From a virus: 38,142 nt of DNA. The stretch's first letter is position 1, and every line of letters begins with the position of its first letter. This document shows, in pieces, positions 31,445-37,532 of the stretch. The notes beneath the pieces are model-generated. The model had not been told where the DNA came from and did no database searches. It worked only from the letters and a program-made list of their open reading frames with translations. A program made the translations under genes and the position numbers. The stretch spans positions 1-38,142 of IMG/VR virus record IMGVR_UViG_3300050011_000059; one strand, 5' to 3'.

Positions 31445-31566
31445 ATACGCTCCTTCCGTGGACTTGATTTCTGCTGGGAAGGGTCTCGCTGTTCTTCGCC
31501 GAGCACCCGAAAACACCAGTGCTCACGGGCGATTACAGGATCATGCTCGGAAGCTTTCACGAGCAT
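31441..31566 (-). CDS. 41-aa microprotein
   Basis: ATG at 31566 lies 10 nt inside the end of the upstream 78-aa gene, and the TGA at 31441-31443 overlaps the ATG of the HTH gene. The peptide (MLVKASEHDPVIAREHWCF then a polar tail ending SSPRKERI) has no known motif. The ATGA junction and lack of any competing frame support it. It may exist mainly to couple translation. Confidence 0.5.
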   Translation of the reverse strand: MLVKASEHDPVIAREHWCFRVLGEEQRDPSQQKSSPRKERI

Positions 31567-31793
31567 GTCTCCAGCAGGGCGTTGAAACGGCGATACCACA
31601 TGCCGTCATCCAGGTTGCCGTCCTCAGCAGCAATCTCGCGCAGCCCCTCAAGCACAACGCGCACAGCCGCGTCTGCCGCCGCCTCGACGTACGGCTCCGG
31701 GTCGGTGTCGGCCTGCCCTACATGGTCCTGAGAGGCATACCAGCGATCAACGGCCGCTCGGCGCCATTCGCTGCTTTGCTCAGGTTCGCGCAT
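31557..31793 (-). CDS. Small acidic protein after integrase
   Basis: 78 aa, starting MREPEQSSEWRRAAVDRWYA, with YVEAAADAAVRVVLEGLREI and an acidic C-terminal part. TGATG overlap with the integrase stop. All-helical in appearance. In this position an excisionase or regulator would be expected, but no HTH is visible. Unknown. Confidence 0.55.
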   Translation of the reverse strand: MREPEQSSEWRRAAVDRWYASQDHVGQADTDPEPYVEAAADAAVRVVLEGLREIAAEDGNLDDGMWYRRFNALLETCS

Positions 31794-32833
31794 CAGTCCT
31801 GATCCTCGAGCAAGACCTGAGTCATCGTCGCAGTGAGCTGGTTCAGATCGTGATCAACGTAGATATCGCCGGTCGTCTGAATCGACGCATGACCAAGCAG
31901 CGCCTGAACAGCCTTCAGATTCCCCGTAGCATCAAGAACGCGCTGGCCGGCGGTATGCCGTGCTTTGTGAATCCGCTCGCCGCTCTCAACACCCTCCGAG
32001 ACGATCCCTGCGGCCGCTAGGCGCCGGTACCACCACGTATGTATGCCATGACCGCCGATCGGCTTTGTTGGGTCCAGGAGCCGTTTCTTCTGGTTTCCGT
32101 TGTTTCGGGGCATCAGATAGTGCGATGCCTGCGCTTCAACGTCGAGGATGTGGCGCTCAAGATCCATCCAGAACTCGGGGTGGGGGATCGGCACATTCCG
32201 GACCTTGCTGCCCTTCGTGAAGATCGTCAGCGTCCGGCGCTGATGATCGAAATGCTTGAACTGGACAACCATCACCGCGCCACGACGCAACCCATAGTCC
32301 AAGAGGAGTCTGAGCGCGATCCGGTCGCGGAGTTCCTCGGCTTCCGCGACGATCGCTCGACGCTGATCACCCGAAAATGTGGTGCGATACACGCCGCGTT
32401 TCTTCGCAACCTCGATCGGCAGCGTCGGATCGCCGTGCATGTTCCCGCGGATGATCTGGAACTTGAAGAAATCCCGAATGATCGACAGATGCTTGTTGTA
32501 CGTCGACGGGGCAGCGTCGCCCCACATCGAATCCAGATACTCCTCAATCCGGTTCGTACCGGCCGGGGGTTCGAACTCCGTGAGACTCTGAGCGTCCGGG
32601 AAGAACCTGGCGAACTTGTCAAGGCTGCTTTCCCAGTCACGCCGGCTGAGATCCGTCAGCCGCTTGCGTTTCACGCGCAAATACGCTTCGGCCTCTTGGC
32701 CCATCGGGAACAGCTGATAGCCCTTATTGCGGATGATCTCTCGGTTCGCTGCCGCGACCAAATCAGGTCGGGCGCGTAGAATCCGCGCAATCTCGTCGCT
32801 CGTCAAGCCCTCCGGTTCCCGTAGCGCGATCAC
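31793..32833 (-). CDS. int: Tyrosine integrase
   Basis: 346 aa. Residues ~55-140 form the core-binding SAM-like domain (WESSLDKFARFF, STYNKHLSIIRDFFKFQ). The catalytic domain shows GLRRGAV (Arg183 or 184), TKGSK (Lys210 region), H289-x-x-R292 in KARHTAG, LGHAS with His315, and GDIYVDHD with nucleophile Tyr325. Length is normal. Role: site-specific integration and excision, so the phage is probably temperate. GTG start at 32833 overlaps the methyltransferase stop (GTGA). No attB-like tRNA fragment was recognised nearby. Confidence 0.85.
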   Translation of the reverse strand: MIALREPEGLTSDEIARILRARPDLVAAANREIIRNKGYQLFPMGQEAEAYLRVKRKRLTDLSRRDWESSLDKFARFFPDAQSLTEFEPPAGTNRIEEYLDSMWGDAAPSTYNKHLSIIRDFFKFQIIRGNMHGDPTLPIEVAKKRGVYRTTFSGDQRRAIVAEAEELRDRIALRLLLDYGLRRGAVMVVQFKHFDHQRRTLTIFTKGSKVRNVPIPHPEFWMDLERHILDVEAQASHYLMPRNNGNQKKRLLDPTKPIGGHGIHTWWYRRLAAAGIVSEGVESGERIHKARHTAGQRVLDATGNLKAVQALLGHASIQTTGDIYVDHDLNQLTATMTQVLLEDQD

Positions 32834-33669
32834 GCGGCAACACCGCCCAGCGCTTGATCGCCAATCGGGTAGTCCCAGCCGAAGCGGGCGCGACGGCTGA
32901 ACAGTTCGGCGTACGGCCCGGGGCTGACTTGCTCCACTAGGTCATAGAAAGCGTCGGGCTTGGCGCTGTGAGCGCCCCGCGGCCACTTGAACCACGTTGA
33001 GATCGGCTTGTCCTTCGGCACCATCGACTCGCCGCGAGTGGCGAAGATGCAACTCTCGGTGTTGTTCCTGAGGTAGTAACCCACCCCGGGCTGAGGCTTG
33101 CACCACGTCACGAGCGTGATCGGCCGGAAGCCCCACGCGATGACCACCTCGTGCGCCTCGCGCATCATGCCGTTGAGCGCCCAGCACCAGAGGTGCGCAG
33201 ACTCGTCGGCCTGCTCCGCAACCGGCAGCGCAGCGATGTCGCTCAGCGTCATCGTGGGGTAGTGCTTGGTCGCGTCGGCCTTCGAGCCGCAGAGCACAAT
33301 GCAGGGCTTGAGCTCTGCCGTCCGAACGTTCTCCATCACCCACGGCAGCCCTGACTGCTCGAGCAGCTCACGCGTCGGAGCGATCAGCGCAGGGTGGTCG
33401 CCCTGGTCGCCCCGCCAGGCCGTGACGTTGGCGTAGTGCTGACAGGGCGGCGAGGCGTGAATCGCGGCGAAGTCGTCGAGCGTCCAGTGGGCGATACCAC
33501 CGCACTCAAGCGTCTCGATGGCGTCCGCCTGCCAGAACTCATCGCCGCAGTAGTTCGGCTGCGGCTCAATATCAACGCCGACCACATAGAAACCGGCGCG
33601 CTGATAGCCCTTGGCGCAGCCGCCGGCGCCGCAGAACAGGTCAAGCAGCCTGGGCCGTAGCGCGCTCAC
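32830..33669 (-). CDS. Chimeric methyltransferase: C5-MTase N-half fused to MT-A70 C-half
   Basis: 279 aa from the GTG at 33669 (GGAGG upstream; GTGA overlap with the preceding 49-aa gene). Residues 8-129 match the start of C5-cytosine methyltransferases: DLFCGAGG (10-17, SAM loop), GVDIEPQP, ASPPCQ with Cys76 as the catalytic Cys, MENV (112-115) and VLCGS (125-129). From ~130 the sequence switches to MT-A70 N6-adenine methyltransferases: HYPTMTLSDIAALPV, HLWCWALN, WGFRPITLVTWCKP, VGYYLRNNTE, ISTWFKWPRGAHSAKPD, FYDLVEQVSPGPYAELFSRR, GWDYPIGD. The C5 recognition domain and motifs IX-X are missing, as is the MT-A70 DPPW motif. The frame is continuous. Activity is uncertain: a hybrid enzyme, a DNA-binding relic, or an assembly join. 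Confidence 0.75.
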   Translation of the reverse strand: MSALRPRLLDLFCGAGGCAKGYQRAGFYVVGVDIEPQPNYCGDEFWQADAIETLECGGIAHWTLDDFAAIHASPPCQHYANVTAWRGDQGDHPALIAPTRELLEQSGLPWVMENVRTAELKPCIVLCGSKADATKHYPTMTLSDIAALPVAEQADESAHLWCWALNGMMREAHEVVIAWGFRPITLVTWCKPQPGVGYYLRNNTESCIFATRGESMVPKDKPISTWFKWPRGAHSAKPDAFYDLVEQVSPGPYAELFSRRARFGWDYPIGDQALGGVAA

Positions 33670-33815
33670 CGCTCTCGCGCCTCCCGTACCGGCGGCCAGA
33701 TCAGATCGCAGAGCTTCCCGCCGGCCCAGAGCTGCGTCATCATCAGCACGTACGCCCAGCTCCAGGGGTTGAGGGCGACGGCGAGGGCCTGGCATGGGGT
33801 GGGCTGCTCAGCCAT
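33666..33815 (-). CDS. 49-aa Trp-rich, possibly membrane microprotein
   Basis: ATG at 33815 overlaps the upstream stop by 8 nt; TGA overlaps the methyltransferase GTG. The middle (ALAVALNPWSWAYVLMMTQL) is hydrophobic enough for one membrane helix; the ends are polar, finishing PPVREARER. No family recognised. Junctions on both sides support it as a gene. Confidence 0.55.
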   Translation of the reverse strand: MAEQPTPCQALAVALNPWSWAYVLMMTQLWAGGKLCDLIWPPVREARER

Positions 33816-34089
33816 CAGAACTTATTCTGGATAGCGTCCGCCGCAGACGTTCCATGGCAGTGAGACGCTCAGTCGTGAACTCAGCATCACAAGCCACCTG
33901 CGCTGCTGCCTGGAGACGCGCGAGATCGCCGATGGTGTCTCCGAGGAGAGCTAGGCGCGTGTTGATGCTGTCGACGATCCGCTCGTGCTCGCTGACGGGC
34001 ATGACATCAACAACTTCAGCGCCGGACTGCCACGTATGGACCACGCTGCCCTGAGGATTGACGTAGAGCGTCCAGCGTTGCTCAGCCAT
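33808..34089 (-). CDS. Small protein with VVxVMPVSExER motif (copy A)
   Basis: 93 aa. MAEQRWTLYVNPQGSVVHTW leads to EVVDVMPVSEHERIVDSI, then a long helix (RLALLGDTIGDLARLQAAAQ...). The DVMPVSEHER segment is repeated almost unchanged in the protein at 34636-34824. Unknown function; possibly a small regulatory protein with a helical C-terminal part. Confidence 0.55.
   Translation of the reverse strand: MAEQRWTLYVNPQGSVVHTWQSGAEVVDVMPVSEHERIVDSINTRLALLGDTIGDLARLQAAAQVACDAEFTTERLTAMERLRRTLSRISSDG
33989..34017. repeat. Direct repeat, copy A (VMPVSE-coding)
   Basis: 29-bp segment, 26 of 29 bases identical to 34778-34806, starting with a perfect 17-bp match. It encodes the shared VVxVMPVSE motif in two otherwise different small proteins. 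Confidence 0.65.
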
Positions 34090-34426
34090 TAGAACCCGCT
34101 TGGCAGCCCTCGCGGTAGCACTTACCCGACCACTGGACCGCGAGCAACTTCTCCAAGTCGGCAGCCATCTCGATCACCGAATAGTCGCCCTCCTGGATGC
34201 GCCCCAAGCGCATGCTGACCCGAGCCCGCAAGGCACCCGCGCTCGTCGTCTGGTCTTTGAGGGATTCCAACTCGGACCGAAGCGCGCAGTTCTCAGCCAG
34301 CAGGCCCATACGCTCAGCCGCGTGGGAATCGAATCTAATGGGGTGCGCCGCGCACGGCCCGTCGTGGCCGTGCGGACGGCTACAGTGCCATCCGTATGGC
34401 GGGCGATCGCAACTCATCGCTTGCAT
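34082..34426 (-). CDS. Small Cys/His protein with coiled coil
   Basis: 114 aa. The N-terminus CDRPPYGWHCSRPHGHDGPC has the C-x-R-P...C-x-R-x-x-GH-x-GPC layout frequent in small phage proteins. A coiled-coil helix follows (ENCALRSELESLKDQTTSAG), and the C-terminus has GKCYREGCQAG. The ATG at 34426 immediately follows the previous TAG. Probably binds zinc; role unknown. Confidence 0.55.
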   Translation of the reverse strand: MQAMSCDRPPYGWHCSRPHGHDGPCAAHPIRFDSHAAERMGLLAENCALRSELESLKDQTTSAGALRARVSMRLGRIQEGDYSVIEMAADLEKLLAVQWSGKCYREGCQAGSNG

Positions 34427-34639
34427 CTAGTCCTCATCCTCTCTCGGCACGGCCCTTAGGTGCAGCGACCGACTACCTCCACACCCGAAGCCGTTCTGCT
34501 CCATCTGTAGGCACAGCAGCTCACGCTCAGACAACGACTCCGGCGAGAGGATCTGCTTCAACCGGATCGCATCCATCCGAGCACGCATCCCTTTCACGTC
34601 GACCTCAGTGGGGACGTCGAAGACGACCGGCTGCGTCAT
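34427..34639 (-). CDS. Small hypothetical early protein
   Basis: 70 aa. VVFDVPTEVDVKGMRARMDA then LSPESLSERELLCLQMEQNG and GFGCGGSRSLHLRAVPRED. ATGA overlap with the previous gene. One CxC-like pair (C-x9-C) only; no family recognised. Confidence 0.5.
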   Translation of the reverse strand: MTQPVVFDVPTEVDVKGMRARMDAIRLKQILSPESLSERELLCLQMEQNGFGCGGSRSLHLRAVPREDED

Positions 34640-34824
34640 AGGGTCTCCCCATCCGCGTCCTTTACTGGGGCGCCGTCATACCAACAGGAGAAGTGAGCCC
34701 AGGCGTTCTTGGTCCGCGCCTGCACGGCCTTCGTCCCCTTGATCGCCTGCTCACAGAAGAAGCAGACGCGCTCGGGTTCGCTGACGGGCATGACCTCGAC
34801 AACCTCTACGTCGGACTTCAGCAT
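34636..34824 (-). CDS. Zinc-finger protein with VVxVMPVSExER motif (copy B)
   Basis: 62 aa. Begins MLKSDVEVVEVMPVSEPERV, nearly the same as the segment in the 93-aa protein ~0.8 kb away, then CFFCEQAIKGTKAVQARTKN and HFSCWYDG: a C-x-x-C...H-x-x-C zinc knuckle. The motif looks like a mobile N-terminal module joined to different partners. Function unknown. Confidence 0.55.
   Translation of the reverse strand: MLKSDVEVVEVMPVSEPERVCFFCEQAIKGTKAVQARTKNAWAHFSCWYDGAPVKDADGETL
34778..34806. repeat. Direct repeat, copy B (VMPVSE-coding)
   Basis: Partner of 33989-34017; see the copy A entry for identity. It is in frame in the 62-aa zinc-finger gene. Confidence 0.65.
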
Positions 34825-34997
34825 TCTTCGTCCTCTCTCAGCAGAACCTCGAGTTCACGAGAGCCACCGAGAGCATGCTCGGCGAATGCGCTCGCACAGT
34901 CCCAACAGACCCAGAGATACCCGCTACCGGCGCGGGCGGCCTCGCAGACACGCTCCTCGCAGCACCAGGCGCACTCGTGAATCGTCTGGTCAGTCAT
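34818..34997 (-). CDS. 59-aa Cys-rich microprotein
   Basis: ATG at 34997 overlaps the upstream stop (ATGA); the end overlaps the next start by 7 nt. HECAWCCEERVCEAARAG and VCWDCASAFAEHA give CxxCC...C and CxxC pairs, a likely zinc ribbon. Ends in an acidic tail (LREDEEC). No family recognised. Confidence 0.55.
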   Translation of the reverse strand: MTDQTIHECAWCCEERVCEAARAGSGYLWVCWDCASAFAEHALGGSRELEVLLREDEEC

Positions 34998-35275
34998 GCC
35001 GCCAGCTCGTCAAGCTCCGGATACAAGTCCCCGATCGCAAAGATCGACCGGCCGTCAACCTCGACAGTCCGGTTCGCGTTCATCAACGCCCTGTCCACCA
35101 CGTCAAACGCCACCGACGGCTGAGTGCCGTAGCGAAAATACTGTGATCGGCGGGGCTCTACACCCAACGCCAAAGCCGTTCCCGTCGGACCAAGCCGGGA
35201 CGCTTTCTCGTACGCCTCGAGGTACCGGCCGAACGGCGCGGACGGCAAACGCTTCAGCAAACTAGACGCAGTCAT
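34994..35275 (-). CDS. Possible DNA-binding early protein
   Basis: 93 aa. LPSAPFGRYLEAYEKASRLG is followed by ALALGVEPRRSQYFRYGTQP and SVAFDVVDRALMNANRTVEV. The 'RR.QYFRYGTQPSV.FDVVDRAL' part resembles the recognition end of small phage HTH proteins where S-x-x-x-x-D-R-x-L follows the turn. The C-terminus is acidic (GDLYPELDELAA). A 14-nt overlap with the previous gene. Assignment is tentative. Confidence 0.5.
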   Translation of the reverse strand: MTASSLLKRLPSAPFGRYLEAYEKASRLGPTGTALALGVEPRRSQYFRYGTQPSVAFDVVDRALMNANRTVEVDGRSIFAIGDLYPELDELAA

Positions 35276-35438
35276 CGTTCTCCTCCTGATCGGGATCGGG
35301 TCTCAGACCCATGACCGCAAGCCTCACGCCGTTCGGCGCGTCCTCGTCCATCCGCTTGAACACCCAGTCAAAGACCTGTTCGGCTTGGCTCGCGGTCTCG
35401 GCTTCGAACGCGACCGCGAGTTCCCACATTCCGGTCAT
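35262..35438 (-). CDS. 58-aa acidic microprotein
   Basis: ATG at 35438 overlaps the upstream TGA. MTGMWELAVAFEAETASQAE, then VFDWVFKRMDEDAPNG and an acidic end (DPDQEENDDCV). The layout suggests a small ferredoxin-like alpha/beta fold with an acidic tail. No family recognised. Confidence 0.5.
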   Translation of the reverse strand: MTGMWELAVAFEAETASQAEQVFDWVFKRMDEDAPNGVRLAVMGLRPDPDQEENDDCV

Positions 35439-35578
35439 GCCGCCACGTTCCAGCTAGCCGCCTGAACCATCTTCCGGCCAGCCCACGCAATCGCGCATGC
35501 GTCGGCCTCATCCTGCGACGCCACACTGATGCCCTTCGCGTCAACCCACGCGCGAACGTGCTCCTTGCCCGCGGTCAT
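35435..35578 (-). CDS. 47-aa RuvC-tail-like peptide (possible gene remnant)
   Basis: GGAGG lies before the ATG at 35578; ATGA junctions on both sides. KEHVRAWVDAKGISVASQDE then ADACAIAWAGRKMVQA resembles the last ~40 residues of phage RuvC-like resolvases, where the final active-site acid sits in DEADA. The preceding catalytic part is absent. Either the stump of a lost resolvase or a separate small protein using this module. Confidence 0.45.
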   Translation of the reverse strand: MTAGKEHVRAWVDAKGISVASQDEADACAIAWAGRKMVQAASWNVAA

Positions 35579-36024
35579 GTGAGAGGCCTCCTGGCCCGTT
35601 TGGCGGCATGATGGAGTTCTCCAGGGATGACAGGCGGAGCAGAATTCGGGGCTATCGCTATCGCCAGCTCGTCGATAGAAGAAGCCTTGATGCGGTCATC
35701 GAGCGGCGACCCATCAAGGACTTCCTCCGCGGGCATCTCACCGACGAAGCCACCCGCGTAGAGGAGCCCGAGTCGCTCGCCGTACTCGAAGGTCTGGTCG
35801 CACAGCCCGGTCGCCGCCTTCAGGTCAGGCGCCGCGACAATGAACTGCATCTGGATACGAAACGGCTTCAGAACCTCCATGACCGTCATGCCCAAACCCC
35901 CAACAGAGCCCTTCTTGTCCTCGGCGTAGCAGTCAACATGCCACGAGCCCCTGCCATCTTGAACTGTGAGGCCGCCCCGCAGGCCACACCTTGGACACCG
36001 ATAGGGATCGTAGATATCAGTCAT
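35575..36024 (-). CDS. Zinc-ribbon-containing early protein
   Basis: 149 aa from the ATG at 36024 (8-nt overlap with the previous gene). YRCPRCGLRGGLTVQDGRG then WHVDCYAEDKKG forms a zinc-ribbon-like N-terminus. The rest includes LKPFRIQMQFIVAAPDLKAA and YGERLGLLYAGGFVGEMPAE; the C-terminus is basic (HHAAKRARRPLT). No enzymatic signature. Unknown function in the replication arm. Confidence 0.55.
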   Translation of the reverse strand: MTDIYDPYRCPRCGLRGGLTVQDGRGSWHVDCYAEDKKGSVGGLGMTVMEVLKPFRIQMQFIVAAPDLKAATGLCDQTFEYGERLGLLYAGGFVGEMPAEEVLDGSPLDDRIKASSIDELAIAIAPNSAPPVIPGELHHAAKRARRPLT

Positions 36025-36286
36025 CCCAACGCATCGCCTCACGGAGACTTTCAACCAGCACAAGGATGTTCACCGCTCGCTTCTTGCGATAGTCCAGAGC
36101 ATCGAACTCGTCGAGGACGGCGACCACGCCAAGGACCTTCTGGCGCTCTGCATCGCAGTCACACGGCTGGACAGTGCCGAACTCCTGCGTGACCGACTCC
36201 GTGAGAGTTCGCGCAGCCACGCGCAGGTCCACGAGTTCCTCGGTTAGATCGTTGAACGTCAGATGATATTCGTCAGGCGTGTTCAT
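36017..36286 (-). CDS. Small helical early protein
   Basis: 89 aa beginning MNTPDEYHLTFNDLTEELVD, ATGA-coupled to the nuclease gene. Long helices (RVAARTLTESVTQEF, DYRKKRAVNILVLVESLREA) flank a CDCD segment. No DNA-binding motif seen. Unknown. Confidence 0.55.
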   Translation of the reverse strand: MNTPDEYHLTFNDLTEELVDLRVAARTLTESVTQEFGTVQPCDCDAERQKVLGVVAVLDEFDALDYRKKRAVNILVLVESLREAMRWDD

Positions 36287-36597
36287 GCCGCCACCTTCCT
36301 TACCGGCCATTCGGCCTCAGAGATCCACTGCAACTTTCCACGAGACGGCCACCACGCCAACAACGCGTCCGCGCCAGCCAGACGCGCCGCAAACGACAGC
36401 CGCTCGCGATCCGCCGGACCGAAATGCTCGTACGGACCCTGCGCAGTCGACTTCACCTCAATCAACCTCGAGCGGCTACCGGCACGCAACGCGACCACAT
36501 CAGCCACGCCCAGCGACGCCGGCGCGCGGAACGCCAGCCAATCCTCGCTCAACAACTGGTTACGCACCGCGCGCTCCCTGTCGTGCCCGCGGCTCAT
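36283..36597 (-). CDS. Hjc-like PD-(D/E)XK nuclease
   Basis: 104 aa. RGHDRERAVRNQLLSEDW carries the N-terminal Glu (8) of the Hjc/VRR-type nuclease, followed by APASLGVADVVAL (Asp33) and RLIEVKST (Glu47-x-Lys49): the classic E...D...ExK core. The later helix (ERLSFAARLAGADALLAWW) fits the family. Role: Holliday-junction or branched-DNA cleavage before packaging, or nuclease work at replication forks. ATGA-coupled to the primase gene. Length is normal for Hjc (~120 aa), slightly short. Confidence 0.7.
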   Translation of the reverse strand: MSRGHDRERAVRNQLLSEDWLAFRAPASLGVADVVALRAGSRSRLIEVKSTAQGPYEHFGPADRERLSFAARLAGADALLAWWPSRGKLQWISEAEWPVRKVAA

Positions 36598-37532
36598 GCC
36601 GCCAACCTTTCGAGAAGATCACGCATCTGATCCAAGCCGCCCTCGTGCGCAGCCTCGCGGACCCAATCCCCAATGTCGTGGCCGTCCACGCGACCCGGCT
36701 CGATGTCAACCATGCGCGCCTTCGGGATCTCCCGAGCCACTTTCACAGCCAACTCCCGGCCCTGCGGATCACAATCAGCGAGCACGATCACACGCCGGCC
36801 AGCCAGCCGGAACGCAAAGTCCGAACGCCACGAATTCGCGCCCGGCAAAGCAACCGCCTGATGACCGCACGACCACACCGCAACAGCGTCCGGCTCGCCC
36901 TCGACGAGGAACACCGGACGTGACCGGACCGTAACCTCCGGAGCCGGGAACAACAACCGCTTCGACCCCGGCAACGCCAACGACTTCGGACTACCACCAG
37001 GCAAATACCGCACCAGGCCGACGATCTTCAGCTTGGCATCCCGGATAGGGAACGTCACACGCTCGCCATCCCACCCCAAGCCACACCGGATGATCGCCGG
37101 GACCGTCCAACCCCTGACCTCCCACAACCGGTCAACGATCGCCGGTGACGCCAACAACCGCTCGCGCCACTTCTTGAGCTCGCGGTTACCCGGCACCTTC
37201 GCCTTCTCCGGCTTCGCGACCTCGAGAAACAAGCCGAACCGTTGCGCCAACGCCCGAGCCCTCGGCTCATCGATGTTGAGCGCCAAGGCAGCCTTGTACG
37301 CGTTCCCGGACGTCCCGCACCCATGGCAATGCCACAGGCCGGTGATCATGTTCAACACGCACGACTTCGACCGGTCCTCATGCGTGTGCGCCTCCGGGGC
37401 CGCGAAGCAGCGGATGCTGACATCGTCAGCGGCCGTCGGTGGGATCTCGATGCCGATCGCGTCGAAGAACCCACGGACGTCCGCCGTCGACTCCGACCGC
37501 AGCCAATCCATCTCAGCAACGCTCGCGCTCAT
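36594..37532 (-). CDS. DNA primase (CHC2 zinc finger plus TOPRIM)
   Basis: 312 aa. The CHC2 zinc finger is at ~42-72 (Cys42, His near 49-51, Cys69 and Cys72 in WHCHGCGTSG). The TOPRIM domain covers ~205-290: FLVEGEPDAVAV (Glu211), VIVLADCDPQGR (Asp253/Asp255), DGHDIGDW. There is no helicase domain, so it corresponds to the primase half of T7 gp4-like proteins and probably borrows a helicase. ATG at 37532 overlaps the previous TGA (TGATG); a GTG one codon earlier is possible. Leads the nuclease and small-protein operon. Confidence 0.8.
   Translation of the reverse strand: MSASVAEMDWLRSESTADVRGFFDAIGIEIPPTAADDVSIRCFAAPEAHTHEDRSKSCVLNMITGLWHCHGCGTSGNAYKAALALNIDEPRARALAQRFGLFLEVAKPEKAKVPGNRELKKWRERLLASPAIVDRLWEVRGWTVPAIIRCGLGWDGERVTFPIRDAKLKIVGLVRYLPGGSPKSLALPGSKRLLFPAPEVTVRSRPVFLVEGEPDAVAVWSCGHQAVALPGANSWRSDFAFRLAGRRVIVLADCDPQGRELAVKVAREIPKARMVDIEPGRVDGHDIGDWVREAAHEGGLDQMRDLLERLAA

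Noticed and set aside
32039-32779. Plus-strand 246-codon frame
   Set aside because: Antisense shadow of the tyrosine integrase gene.
33670-33795. N-terminal extension of the chimeric methyltransferase
   Set aside because: It overlaps the 49-aa gene out of frame and does not resemble methyltransferases; the GTG at 33669 has a ribosome site and GTGA junction.
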